NCBI RefSeq assembly: GCF_023169945.1
Contig: NZ_AP025591.1
Coordinates: 6,122,501-6,186,500, forward strand
Length of the DNA: 64,000 nucleotides
Source of the DNA: Anaeromyxobacter oryzae
GTDB lineage: Bacteria; Myxococcota; Myxococcia; Myxococcales; Anaeromyxobacteraceae
Reading direction: 5' to 3'
A model generated the notes under the pieces. The model was not told the origin of the DNA. It did no database searches and saw nothing but the letters and a program-made list of their open reading frames with translations. Every line of letters begins with the position of its first letter. Position 1 is the stretch's first letter. The position numbers were made by a program, and so were the translations under genes. Below, piece by piece: positions 45,377 to 54,642 of the stretch.

Positions 45377-46965
45377 GCCGGTCCGAGCTCCGCGCAGATC
45401 GCCTCCGCGACGCGCAGGCCGTCCACCGCCGACGAGACGATCCCGCCCGCGTAGCCGGCGCCCTCGCCGGCGGGGTACAGGCCGCGGATCCCGGGCGACT
45501 GGTGGTCCTCCCCGCGAACGATGCGGCACGGCGCGCTCGTCCGCGTCTCCACCCCGATGAGGAGCGCCTCGTCCGTCACGAACCCCCTCATGCGGCGCTC
45601 GAAGCTCCTCAGCCCGGCGCGGAGGGCGTCGCGCACCGCCGAGGGGTAGAGCGTCGAGAGATCGGCGGGGGTGACCCCGGGCCGGTAGGACGTGCGGCCC
45701 GGCGGTGCGCCCGGCACGCCGGCGAGGTACGCCGAGAGGCGCTGCGCGGGCGCGCGGTAGCCGCCGCCACCCAGCACGAACGCGGCGCGCTCCCACTTCC
45801 GCTGCCACTCGAGGCCGGCGAGCGGCCCCTCGAAGCCCTCCGCCGCGAAGTCCCCGGGGGAGACGGCCACGACGATCCCGGCGTTCGCGAGCGGCGACGA
45901 GCGGTGCGAGTTCGACATCCCGTTCGTGCACTGCATCTCGGGCTCCGTCGGCGTCGGCACCACGACGCCCCCCGGGCACATGCAGAACGAGAACACCCCG
46001 CGCGGCTCGCCGGCCACGCGCGGGTTGTCCGCGAGCTTGTAGTCCGCCGGCGGCAGCTTCGGGTGGCGGCGCTCCATCCCGTACTGGATCCGGTCGATGA
46101 GCGGCTGCGGGTGCTCCGCCCGGAAGCCGACCGCGAACGGCTTGGCCTCGACGGGCCAGCCGCGCCGGGCGAAGAGCTCGAAGAGCTCGCGCGCGCTGTT
46201 CCCGGGCGCGAGGACGAGCCGGTCCGAGTCGATCGTGCGGCCGTCGGCGAGGCGCAGCCCCCGGAACGCGCCGCCCGCGACCTCGAGGTCGACGGCGCGC
46301 GCCCCCCAGACGAACTCGCACCCGCCGCGCTCCAGCTCCTCGCGCATCGCGGAGATCGCGCCGGGGAGCAGGTCCGAGCCCACGTGCGGCTTCCCCTCCG
46401 CGAGGATCCGCGTCACCCCGCCGAACCGCGCGAACAGCTCCACGACCTTGCGCACCGCGGGGTGGTGGATCCGCGTCCCGAGCTTCCCGTCGGTGTACGC
46501 GCCGGCGCCGCCCTCGCCGAAGTTCATGTTCGACTCCGGGTCGAGCGCGCCGGCGCGCATCAGCTCGGCGACGTCGCGCCGTCGCGGGCTCACCGTCTTG
46601 CCGCGGTCGACCACGATCGAGGGAACGCCGCGCTCGAGCAGGCCCCACGCGCAGAACAGGCCGGCGGGACCGGCGCCCAGGATCACCGGGACGGCGGCAG
46701 GACGGCGCACCGGTCCGGCGGAGGGCTCCGGGGTGGGCGCGGGCGCGACGTCGGCCGGCGTGCCGCGCAGCGTGCCCTCGAGCGAGACCTCGAGGTTCAC
46801 GAGCCAGCGCGGATGGCCCTTCTTGCGCGCGTCGAGCGAACGGCGGACCACGAGCACGTCGGACAGGCTCGCGGCAGAGACGCCGAGGCGCTCCGCCGCC
46901 CGGCGGACGAGCAGCGCATCATCCTCGTCGAGCCAGAGCGGGATGTTCGAGACACGGTAACGCAA
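45373..46965 (-). CDS. FAD-dependent oxidoreductase, COG2509 type
   Basis: 530 residues from a TTG start supported by GAGGAG; a longer frame to 47010 exists but lacks a ribosome site. A 90-residue N-terminal domain (LRYRVSNIPLWLDEDD ...) is followed by a linker and the FAD-binding Rossmann motif VILGAGPAGLFCAWG. Further blocks NFGEGGAGAYTDGKLGTR, GVFSFCMCPGGVVVPT and the terminal GLYPAGEGAGYAGGI match the family of predicted dehydrogenases known as FAD-dependent proteins of unknown reaction. The CMCPGG motif is notable, with two Cys by the flavin-facing loop. Cytoplasmic. Coupled to the GYF-like gene downstream. Confidence 0.85.
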   Translation of the reverse strand: MRYRVSNIPLWLDEDDALLVRRAAERLGVSAASLSDVLVVRRSLDARKKGHPRWLVNLEVSLEGTLRGTPADVAPAPTPEPSAGPVRRPAAVPVILGAGPAGLFCAWGLLERGVPSIVVDRGKTVSPRRRDVAELMRAGALDPESNMNFGEGGAGAYTDGKLGTRIHHPAVRKVVELFARFGGVTRILAEGKPHVGSDLLPGAISAMREELERGGCEFVWGARAVDLEVAGGAFRGLRLADGRTIDSDRLVLAPGNSARELFELFARRGWPVEAKPFAVGFRAEHPQPLIDRIQYGMERRHPKLPPADYKLADNPRVAGEPRGVFSFCMCPGGVVVPTPTEPEMQCTNGMSNSHRSSPLANAGIVVAVSPGDFAAEGFEGPLAGLEWQRKWERAAFVLGGGGYRAPAQRLSAYLAGVPGAPPGRTSYRPGVTPADLSTLYPSAVRDALRAGLRSFERRMRGFVTDEALLIGVETRTSAPCRIVRGEDHQSPGIRGLYPAGEGAGYAGGIVSSAVDGLRVAEAICAELGPA

Positions 46966-47190
46966 CCGGCTCCTCGGGACCGCGAAGCGACGTACGCGCG
47001 TGCACCGCACGCGAGCAGGGGATGCGAAGGATCCTACGCACCCGGCGAAGGCTCCAAGCAGGGACTCGACGGGGACAACTACATGAAAACATTGGCCCCG
47101 TCACCGACAATTCGCCCTTGGCGCGACCCTTGCTGAACGGGGTGGCGTCCCCACCGCACGGACCGGTACGGCCGTAACGGGAGAAACTCA

Positions 47191-47421
47191 ATGGTGCCAG
47201 GCATGCTCGACGTCAAGGGAACGAAGATCCTCGCGAAGTCGCTCTTCAAGGAGCTGCGTGGCAACGGTTACTCGACGAACCAGATCCTGAGCCTCTCGAC
47301 CGAGCTCATCGATCTCGTCACGCAGGATCTCAAGGGCGACCACGAGGGCGAGGTGCAGGACGCGCCGCCGCCCGCCGTCCTCGACGACAAGGCGAAGGAG
47401 GGCTGGCGCGCCGCGCTGTAG
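47191..47421 (+). CDS. Small conserved-looking protein of unknown function
   Basis: 76 residues with a GGGAG ribosome site. Mostly helical (TKILAKSLFKELRGNGYSTN, then ILSLSTELIDLVTQDLK), ending in a short acidic/proline tail. The pattern of helix, turn with NGYS, and second helix resembles small regulatory or structural proteins but I recognise no family. The 225 bases upstream (46966-47190) are less GC-rich than average and should hold its promoter; I see no convincing -35/-10 pair there. A GC hairpin follows at 47455-47481. Confidence 0.65.
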   Translation: MVPGMLDVKGTKILAKSLFKELRGNGYSTNQILSLSTELIDLVTQDLKGDHEGEVQDAPPPAVLDDKAKEGWRAAL

Positions 47422-47454
47422 GACGGCAGGCCGGACCCACCGTCGAACGTACCC

Positions 47455-47481
47455 GCGGCGCCGGCGCCATGCCGGCGCCGC
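47455..47481 (+). terminator. Hairpin after the small unknown gene
   Basis: GCGGCGCCGGC pairs with GCCGGCGCCGC over a GCCAT loop, followed by a second small hairpin (GCACG-CTTT-CGTGC, sharing bases). No T-run. Confidence 0.5.
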
Positions 47482-47624
47482 ACGCTTTCGTGCGCTGAAC
47501 GCGCACGGCACCGCACCGCGCGAGTCCCGCGTGCCGCGATCGAGCCCCGGACGACCGGCGCGGCGGCTCCAAGGGCGGCGCGCGAGAGGGCTCGCGGCGC
47601 GTGTGCGATGTCACCTTCATTCCG

Positions 47625-47653
47625 TTGACACCCCCAGGCTCGGAAAGTAGGTT
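47625..47653 (+). promoter_or_regulatory. Promoter of the glycolytic operon
   Basis: Perfect TTGACA (47625-47630), 17-base spacer, TAGGTT (47648-47653). Predicted start near 47660, leader about 28 bases with CTTGGAGG before gap. The best sigma-70 match in the window. Confidence 0.8.
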
Positions 47654-47687
47654 AGGCCACCTTTTTTCAACCCCTTGGAGGCGGGAC

Positions 47688-48689
<1,002 letters not shown>

Positions 48690-48699
48690 GCGGCGGGCC

Positions 48700-49890
48700 A
48701 TGGCGCTCAAGACCATCGACTCGCTGAACCTCGCGGGGAAGCGCGTCTTCATTCGCGTCGACTTCAACGTCCCGCTCGACGACCAGGGGAAGGTCACCGA
48801 CGACGCGCGCATCCGCGCGGCGCTGCCGACCATCCAGTTCGCCCTGAAGAACAAGGCGAAGGTGATCCTCGCATCCCACCTCGGCCGGCCGAAGGGCAAG
48901 CCCGAGGACCGCAAGAAGCTCACGCTCGAGCCCGCCGCGGAGCGGCTCTCGGAGCTGCTGAAGCAGGACGTGATCCTCGCCGACGACTGCGTGGGCGACG
49001 GCGTGAAGAAGCTCGTTCGCGACCTCAAGGACGGTCAGGTCCTCCTCCTCGAGAACCTCCGGTTCCACCCGGAGGAGGAGAAGAACGACGAGGAGTTCGC
49101 CAAGGAGCTCGCGAGCATCGCCGACGTGTGGGTGAACGACGCGTTCGGCACGGCGCACCGCGCCCACGCGTCGACCGCGGGGATGGCGAAGTTCGTGAAG
49201 GAGAAGGCCGCCGGCTTCCTGATCCAGAAGGAGGTCGAGTACCTCGGCAAGGCGCTCGGGAGCCCGGCCCGGCCGTTCGTCGCGATCGTCGGCGGCGCCA
49301 AGGTCTCCGACAAGATCAAGGTGCTCGAGAACCTCATCGCGAAGGCCGACGCCGTGCTCATCGGCGGCGCGATGGCCTACACCTTCCTCGAGGCGCAGGG
49401 CGTCCCGGTCGGGAAGAGCCTCGTCGAGAAGGACAAGCTCGAGCTCGCGCGCCAGATCCTGGAGCGCGCGAAGGCCCGCGGCGTCGACCTGCTCCTGCCC
49501 ACCGACCACGTGTGCGGCGCGGAGCCGAAGGAGACCGCCGAGCGCGTCGTCGTGAACGATCGCGCGATCCCGCCGAACCTCATGGGCCTCGACATCGGAC
49601 CGAAGACGCTCGATCGGTACCGGCAGCGGATCCTCGACGCGAAGACGGTCTTCTGGAACGGCCCCATGGGCCTGTTCGAGCAGAAGCCCTGGGCGGAGGG
49701 GACCTTCGGCGTCGCGCAGGCGATGGCGAAGAGCCCGGCCGTCACCGTCGTCGGCGGCGGCGACAGCGCCGCGGCGGTGGAGGAGGCGGGGCTCGTCGAC
49801 AAGATGAAGCACGTCTCCACGGGCGGCGGCGCGAGCCTCGAGTTCATCGAGGGGCGGGTCCTGCCCGGCATCCAGGTGCTGGAGGACTAG
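48700..49890 (+). CDS. pgk: Phosphoglycerate kinase
   Basis: 396 residues. RVDFNVPLD, the SHLGRPKG substrate loop, ENLRFHPEEE, VNDAFGTAHRAHAST, the IVGGAKVSDKI nucleotide motif and the C-terminal VVGGGDSAAAVE and HVSTGGGASLEF are all intact. Makes ATP from 1,3-bisphosphoglycerate. Ten bases after gap and three before tpiA. Confidence 0.98.
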   Translation: MALKTIDSLNLAGKRVFIRVDFNVPLDDQGKVTDDARIRAALPTIQFALKNKAKVILASHLGRPKGKPEDRKKLTLEPAAERLSELLKQDVILADDCVGDGVKKLVRDLKDGQVLLLENLRFHPEEEKNDEEFAKELASIADVWVNDAFGTAHRAHASTAGMAKFVKEKAAGFLIQKEVEYLGKALGSPARPFVAIVGGAKVSDKIKVLENLIAKADAVLIGGAMAYTFLEAQGVPVGKSLVEKDKLELARQILERAKARGVDLLLPTDHVCGAEPKETAERVVVNDRAIPPNLMGLDIGPKTLDRYRQRILDAKTVFWNGPMGLFEQKPWAEGTFGVAQAMAKSPAVTVVGGGDSAAAVEEAGLVDKMKHVSTGGGASLEFIEGRVLPGIQVLED

Positions 49891-49893
49891 CCC

Positions 49894-50655
49894 GTGGCGC
49901 GCATCCCGTTCGTCTGCGGCAACTGGAAGATGCACAAGACGGCCGCCGAGGCGGTCGCGCTCGTGAACGAGCTGCGGGACGGCGTCGGCGAGGCGGCGGG
50001 CAGGGTGCAGGTCGCCGTCGCACCGCCGTTCACCGCGCTCCACGCGGTCAAGCAGGCGATCGGCGGCACGCGCATCGAGCTCGCCGCCCAGGACGTGCAC
50101 TGGGAAGCGCAGGGCGCCTTCACGGGCGAGATCTCCGCCGCGATGCTCGCCGACGCCGGCTGCACCCACGGCATCGTGGGTCACAGCGAGCGCCGGCAGC
50201 TCTTCGGCGAGACCGACGAGACGGTCCGGAAGAAGGTCGGCGCGCTCCTCGGCGCCGGCATCCGGCCCATCGTCTGCGTCGGCGAGACGCTCGGTGAGCG
50301 GGAAGCCAACCGAACGCTCGAGGTCGTCGAGCGCCAGGTGCGCGGCGGCCTCGCCGGGCTGTCGGCGGAGGTGCTCGCGGGGATCACCGTGGCCTACGAG
50401 CCGGTGTGGGCGATCGGCACCGGCAAGACCGCCACCTCCGCGCAGGCGCAGGAGGTCCACGCGGCCATCCGGAAGCTCCTCCGCGAGCTCGGGGGTTCCG
50501 TCGCGGACCAGATTCGGATTCAATACGGCGGCTCGGTGAAGCCCGAGAACGCCCGGGAGCTCATGTCCCAGCCCGACGTCGACGGCGCGCTCGTCGGCGG
50601 GGCCAGCCTCAAGGCGAAGGACTTCATCGCCATCGTGAAAGGTGCACTCCGTTGA
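49894..50655 (+). CDS. tpiA: Triose-phosphate isomerase
   Basis: 253 residues from GTG 49894. CGNWKMHK (Asn and Lys of the active site), GHSERR (catalytic His), AYEPVWAIGTGKT (catalytic Glu and loop 6) and YGGSVKPENA with GALVGGASLK phosphate loops. Complete. Its stop overlaps the TTG of secG, so secG translation is coupled to it. Confidence 0.98.
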   Translation: MARIPFVCGNWKMHKTAAEAVALVNELRDGVGEAAGRVQVAVAPPFTALHAVKQAIGGTRIELAAQDVHWEAQGAFTGEISAAMLADAGCTHGIVGHSERRQLFGETDETVRKKVGALLGAGIRPIVCVGETLGEREANRTLEVVERQVRGGLAGLSAEVLAGITVAYEPVWAIGTGKTATSAQAQEVHAAIRKLLRELGGSVADQIRIQYGGSVKPENARELMSQPDVDGALVGGASLKAKDFIAIVKGALR

Positions 50656-51017
50656 TCACCCTCGTCACCATCCTCCACGTCGTCGTCTGCGTCTTCCTCA
50701 TCCTCGTGATCCTGCTCCAGGCCGGTAAGGGCGGCGGCATGGCCGGGCTCGGCGGAGGCGCGTCGCAGACCGTCTTCGGCGGCCGCGGCTCCCAGACGTT
50801 CCTCGGGAAGGTGACCAGCGTCTCGGCGGCGATCTTCATGATCACGTCGCTCACCCTCGCGTACCAGGCGTCCAAGACGAGCTCGGTCGTGGAGCGGCAC
50901 GGCGGCGGCGCGCCTTTCGCGCCGGCTCCGGCGGGCGGCGCTCCGGCCCCCGCGCCGGCCGGCCAGGCCCCGGCGCCGGCGGCGCCTGCGCAGGGCGGCA
51001 CCGCGCCGTCGCACTAG
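50652..51017 (+). CDS. secG: Preprotein translocase subunit SecG
   Basis: 121 residues from a TTG start overlapping the tpiA stop. Two membrane helices (about 2-22 and 52-72) with the conserved LLQAGKGGGMAGLGGG loop and the GGRGSQTFLGKVT segment, as in SecG; the C-terminal 45 residues are Pro/Ala/Gly-rich and of no known role. tpiA-secG is a common bacterial gene order. Starts with UUG probably keep output below the glycolytic enzymes. Confidence 0.93.
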   Translation: MITLVTILHVVVCVFLILVILLQAGKGGGMAGLGGGASQTVFGGRGSQTFLGKVTSVSAAIFMITSLTLAYQASKTSSVVERHGGGAPFAPAPAGGAPAPAPAGQAPAPAAPAQGGTAPSH

Positions 51018-51047
51018 CGCGCCTGCGTCCACCGCAGCGTTCGACCG

Positions 51048-51075
51048 AGGCCCGGGGCGGCGACGCTCCGGGCCT
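51048..51075 (+). terminator. Possible terminator after secG
   Basis: AGGCCCGG (51048-51055) pairs with CCGGGCCT (51068-51075), followed by TCGTGTCTTC. Moderate only. Confidence 0.5.
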
Positions 51076-51110
51076 TCGTGTCTTCGGCGGCGAAGGGCGC
51101 CGGTCAAAAG

Positions 51111-51140
51111 AAAAGGGGACCCGGCCGAAGCCGGATCCCC
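51111..51140 (-). terminator. Terminator downstream of tRNA-Leu
   Basis: Stem GGGGA-CCGGC / GCCGG-TCCCC with one internal mismatch and a CGAA loop at 51126-51129. On the minus strand it is followed by TTTTCTTTTG. Stands just after the tRNA 3' end. Confidence 0.8.
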
Positions 51141-51146
51141 TCGAAG

Positions 51147-51228
51147 TGCCCAGGGCGAGATTCGAACTCGCACGCCTTACGGCGCCACCCCCTCAAGATG
51201 GTGTGTCTACCAGTTCCACCACCTGGGC
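51147..51228 (-). tRNA. tRNA-Leu (anticodon GAG)
   Basis: Minus-strand cloverleaf: acceptor GCCCAGG with CCTGGGC, discriminator A at 51147, D-loop with TGGTAGAC, anticodon stem CCATC / GGTGG around loop TTGAGGG, so anticodon GAG. A leucine-type long variable arm (CGCC-GTAA-GGCG) and T-arm GTTCGAATC follow. CCA is not encoded. Body aligns well with E. coli tRNA-Leu(GAG). Followed by an intrinsic terminator. Confidence 0.95.
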
Positions 51229-51314
51229 GAAGCGGACGGGTTTCTAGCAAAGGCCCGTTCCGGGCGCAATAGCGGAAAAGCAGGCGCTCGCCGGAAGCTC
51301 GCCGGCGGCGCCGC

Positions 51315-51638
<324 letters not shown>

Positions 51639-51662
51639 GGCGCCCTCCGCGGGGTTCCTAAT

Positions 51663-52979
51663 CTACTTCTCGTAGTAGTCGAGCCCGAGGTGGGTGATGA
51701 GCTCCTCGCCCGCCAGGTGACGGAGCGTGTTCTTGAGCTTCGTGAGCTGGATGAAGAGGTCGTGCTCCGGGTAGAGGCCCTCGGCGACCATCGGGCTCTT
51801 GAAGTAGAAGGACATCCACTCCTGGATCCCGCTCATCCCGGCGCGCTGCGCGAGATCGAGGAACAGCGCGATGTCCAGGGCGACCGGCGCCGCGAGGATC
51901 GAGTCCCGGCAGAGGAAGTTCACCTTGATCTGCATCGGGTAGCCGAGCCACCCCACGATGTCGATGGCGTCCCAGCCCTCCTTGTTGTCCCCGCGCGGCC
52001 GGTAGTAGTGGATCTGCACCTTGTGGTCGAACTTGCCGTAGAGGTCCGGGTAGAGGTCGGGCTGCAGGATGTGCTCGAGCGCGGAGAGCTTCGAGACCTC
52101 CTTCGTCTTGAAGCTCCCCGGGTCGTCGAGCACCTCGCCGTCGCGGTTCCCGAGGATGTTGGTCGAGAACCAGCCCGCGAGCCCGAGCATCCGCGCCTTC
52201 AGCATCGGCGCGAGCACCGTCTTCATGAGCGTCTGCCCGGTCTTGAAGTCCTTCCCGGCGATCGCGACGCCCTGCTTCTTCGCGAGCTGCTGCAGCGCCG
52301 GGACGTCGACCGTGAGGTTCGGCGCGCCGTTCGCGAACGGGACGCCCTCCTTGAGCGCCGCCCAGGCGTAGATCATGGAGGGCGTGACGGCGGGATCGTT
52401 CGCCGCCATCGCCTTCTCGAGCCGGGCCAGCTCCCCGTGAACCGCGGACCGCTCGAGGAAGGTCTCGGTGGAGGCGCACCAGACCATGACGGCGCGGTCG
52501 CACTCCTGATCGCGCAGGAACCGGCGGATGTCCTCCCGGAGCTGCTCGCCGAGGTCGAGCTTGGTCCGGCCCTTCTTCACGTTCGGCCCGTCGAGGCGCT
52601 TCACGTACTCGGGCGAGAAGACCGCCGGCATCGGCCGGATGGCCGAGAGCGGGGTCCGGAGCTGCTCGAGCAGGTCGTGCTCGAGGACGTGCGCGTGGCA
52701 CGCCGACTCGTACGCGTCGTCCGGGAAGACGTCCCAGGCGCCGAACCGCACGTCGTCGAGCGCGGCCAGCGGCACGAGCTCGCGGATGAGCGGCGCCCGC
52801 CGATCGGTGCGCTTCCCGAGCCGCACCGTGCCCATCTGCGTCAGCGAGCCGATCGGCTTCGCGAGCCCGCGACGCACCGCCTCCACGCCCGCGATGAGCG
52901 TGGTGGCGACGGCACCGAGGCCGGGCACCAGGACGGCCAGCCGGCCCCGGGCCGGCGCGATCGACGGTGGCTTTCGCAC
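51663..52979 (-). CDS. Inositol-3-phosphate synthase
   Basis: 438 residues from GTG 52979, with GGGGAG nine bases upstream. NAD-binding VPGLGAVATT is near residue 18, and the family blocks GKDFKTGQTLMKT, GWFSTNILGNRDG, FDHKVQIHYYRPRGD and NFLCRDSILAAPVALD are clear. It cyclises glucose-6-P to myo-inositol-1-P, the first step to inositol lipids or inositol-derived solutes, which have been reported in myxobacteria. An upstream in-frame start would run into the divergent promoter region. Ferredoxin follows it. Confidence 0.94.
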   Translation of the reverse strand: MRKPPSIAPARGRLAVLVPGLGAVATTLIAGVEAVRRGLAKPIGSLTQMGTVRLGKRTDRRAPLIRELVPLAALDDVRFGAWDVFPDDAYESACHAHVLEHDLLEQLRTPLSAIRPMPAVFSPEYVKRLDGPNVKKGRTKLDLGEQLREDIRRFLRDQECDRAVMVWCASTETFLERSAVHGELARLEKAMAANDPAVTPSMIYAWAALKEGVPFANGAPNLTVDVPALQQLAKKQGVAIAGKDFKTGQTLMKTVLAPMLKARMLGLAGWFSTNILGNRDGEVLDDPGSFKTKEVSKLSALEHILQPDLYPDLYGKFDHKVQIHYYRPRGDNKEGWDAIDIVGWLGYPMQIKVNFLCRDSILAAPVALDIALFLDLAQRAGMSGIQEWMSFYFKSPMVAEGLYPEHDLFIQLTKLKNTLRHLAGEELITHLGLDYYEK

Positions 52980-53176
52980 GTGAAGATCTCCCCGGGCGCT
53001 CGGGCCCGTCACCAAAGGTTTCGAACCTGCCACCTTGCGGCAAGGACCGTCGCGAGCCTTTTCGGGCGCGGCGACCGGCGGCAGGGACGCGCCGTGCCCG
53101 CCACGCCCGCGGCGGGTACAATGGGCGCGATGCCGCACGGATATCCGAGGGCGGCCGGGGACGACGGAGCCCGCCC

Positions 53177-53554
53177 GTGACGCCCGGTCCGCTGGTCATC
53201 TTCCTGCAGCGAGGCGGCTGGGAGGAGCGCTACCAGGCCGTCACGCTGGGCGTCACCGCGGCCGCGTTCGGCGAGCCGGTCACGCTCGCGCTCTTCTTCG
53301 AGCCGCTCCGGCTCTGGGTGGCGGGGCGGTTCGACGAGGGCGCGCCGGAATCGGCGGCCGCGGCGCGGGTCGCCTCGCTCCGCGAGACGCTCGACGAGGC
53401 GCGCCGCGAGCTCGGCCTCCGGGTCGTCGCGTGCGACACGGCGATCCGGCTCGCCGGGTTCGAGCCCGAGGCCATCCAGGGCGCGCTCGACGCCGTCGAG
53501 ACGCTCCCCGCGCTCTGGCGCGCCGCGCGCGACGGGCGCGGCCTGACGCTCTGA
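53177..53554 (+). CDS. DsrE-like small protein
   Basis: 125 residues from GTG 53177. The layout (LVIFLQRGGWEERYQAVTLGVTAAAFGEPVTLALF, variable helix, GLRVVACDTAIRLAGF) fits the DsrE/DsrF/YchN fold, small alpha/beta proteins that relay persulfide sulfur or have unknown roles. The single Cys86 (VACDTA) is at the position where DsrE-type proteins carry their active cysteine. First of a plus-strand gene group with ThiF/MoeB-like, TusA-like, APS kinase and LarE genes, which supports a sulfur role. Confidence 0.75.
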   Translation: MTPGPLVIFLQRGGWEERYQAVTLGVTAAAFGEPVTLALFFEPLRLWVAGRFDEGAPESAAAARVASLRETLDEARRELGLRVVACDTAIRLAGFEPEAIQGALDAVETLPALWRAARDGRGLTL

Positions 53555-53571
53555 GCGCCGCGGGGGCGCGC

Positions 53572-53600
53572 TTGCCCGCGCCCGGCCCGCGGGATATAGG
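53572..53600 (+). promoter_or_regulatory. Promoter of the E1-like gene
   Basis: TTGCCC (53572-53577), 17-base spacer, TATAGG (53595-53600), then seven bases to the GTG at 53608. Predicts a leaderless mRNA. Confidence 0.55.
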
Positions 53601-53607
53601 GCCTCCC

Positions 53608-54354
53608 GTGTCCCTGTCCGACAAGAGCGTCCTCGTGATCGGGGCGGGCGGCCTCGGCGGCCCCGCGCTCCTCACGCTCGCCGCGGCGGGCGTGGGGCGC
53701 CTCGTCCTCGTCGAGGACGACGCGGTCGACACCTCGAACCTGAACCGGCAGCCCCTCTTCAAGGAGGCCGACGTCGGCGAGCGGAAGGCCCGCGTGGCGG
53801 CGGCCCGGCTCCGGGCGCTGTTCCCGTCCGTCGCCGTCGAGCCCCGCGACGAGCGGTTCGACGCCGGCAACGCCGTCGAGCTCGTCCGCGCCGCCCACCT
53901 CGTCCTGGACGGCTCGGACAACTTCGCGACGAAGTTCCTCGCCAACGACGCGGCCCTCCGCGCGCGCCGGCCGCTCGTGCACGGCGGCGTCCTCCGCACG
54001 ACGGCGCAGATCCTCTCCGTCGCGCCCGCGGGCCTCGGCGGGTGTCTCCGGTGCCTGTTCGAGGCGCCGCCGCCGGCCGGGTCGGTGCCGTCGTGCGCGG
54101 ACGCGGGCATCCTCGGACCCGTGGCGGCGTTCGCCGGCGCGCTGATGGCGGCGGAGGCGCTCCGCCTGCTCGCGGGCGAGCGCGGCGCGTACGAGGGCCG
54201 GCTGTTCACCTACGAGGCGCGCGGGGCGCGCGGGCGGCTCGTGCTCGTCCGCAAGCGCCAGGGGTGTCCCGCGTGCGCCGGGACGCAGCCGCTCGGGGAG
54301 ACCGCGGCGGTCGCGTGCGAGGTCACCTCCAGCCGGCCGCAGGGGGCCGCGTGA
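53608..54354 (+). CDS. E1-like adenylyltransferase (ThiF/MoeB family)
   Basis: 248 residues from GTG 53608. All functional elements are present: GAGGLGG (12-18) nucleotide loop, EDDAVDTSNLNRQ with Asn44 and Arg47, Asp104 in LDGSDNFATKF, zinc cysteines CLRC (146-149) and CPAC (220-223), and Cys163 in SCADAGILGP. Such enzymes adenylate the C-terminal GlyGly of ThiS/MoaD-like carriers so sulfur can be added. No ThiS- or MoaD-like gene is adjacent; instead a TusA-like gene overlaps the stop by 4 bases. It lacks the N-terminal RYSRQ helix typical of MoeB, which is found instead in the degenerate paralogue downstream. Confidence 0.9.
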   Translation: MSLSDKSVLVIGAGGLGGPALLTLAAAGVGRLVLVEDDAVDTSNLNRQPLFKEADVGERKARVAAARLRALFPSVAVEPRDERFDAGNAVELVRAAHLVLDGSDNFATKFLANDAALRARRPLVHGGVLRTTAQILSVAPAGLGGCLRCLFEAPPPAGSVPSCADAGILGPVAAFAGALMAAEALRLLAGERGAYEGRLFTYEARGARGRLVLVRKRQGCPACAGTQPLGETAAVACEVTSSRPQGAA

Positions 54355-54617
54355 CCGTCCCCGCCGTGCGGCTCGACGTCCGGGCGTACGCGTGTCCGCT
54401 GACATGGGTGAAGACGCGGATCGCCCTCGAGCGCCTCCCCGCTGGAGCCCGGCTCGAGATCTGGCTCCGGGAGGGCGAGCCGCTGGACAGCGTCCCCCGG
54501 AGCGCGGAGGAGGACGGGCACCGCGTCGTCGCGGTCGAGCCGCTGACCGCGGAGCCGCCGGGGTCCTACCGGGTCGTCGTCGAGAAGGGGGCGGCCCCCG
54601 CCGCCGCCTTGCCGTGA
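54351..54617 (+). CDS. TusA-like sulfur-carrier protein
   Basis: 88 residues from a GTG overlapping the E1-like stop. The TusA/SirA motif is CPLTWVK (Cys15, Pro16), after a short beta strand (VRLDVRAYA), with the second strand RLEIWLREGEP and third RVVAVEPL in the expected places. TusA proteins pass persulfide sulfur between donors and acceptors. The C-terminus ends AAALP, not GlyGly, so it is not itself a standard E1 substrate. Coupling to the E1-like gene suggests the two act on the same sulfur-transfer route. Confidence 0.87.
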   Translation: MTVPAVRLDVRAYACPLTWVKTRIALERLPAGARLEIWLREGEPLDSVPRSAEEDGHRVVAVEPLTAEPPGSYRVVVEKGAAPAAALP

Positions 54618-54642
54618 GGTGCTCCATGCGAGGAGGTCATCC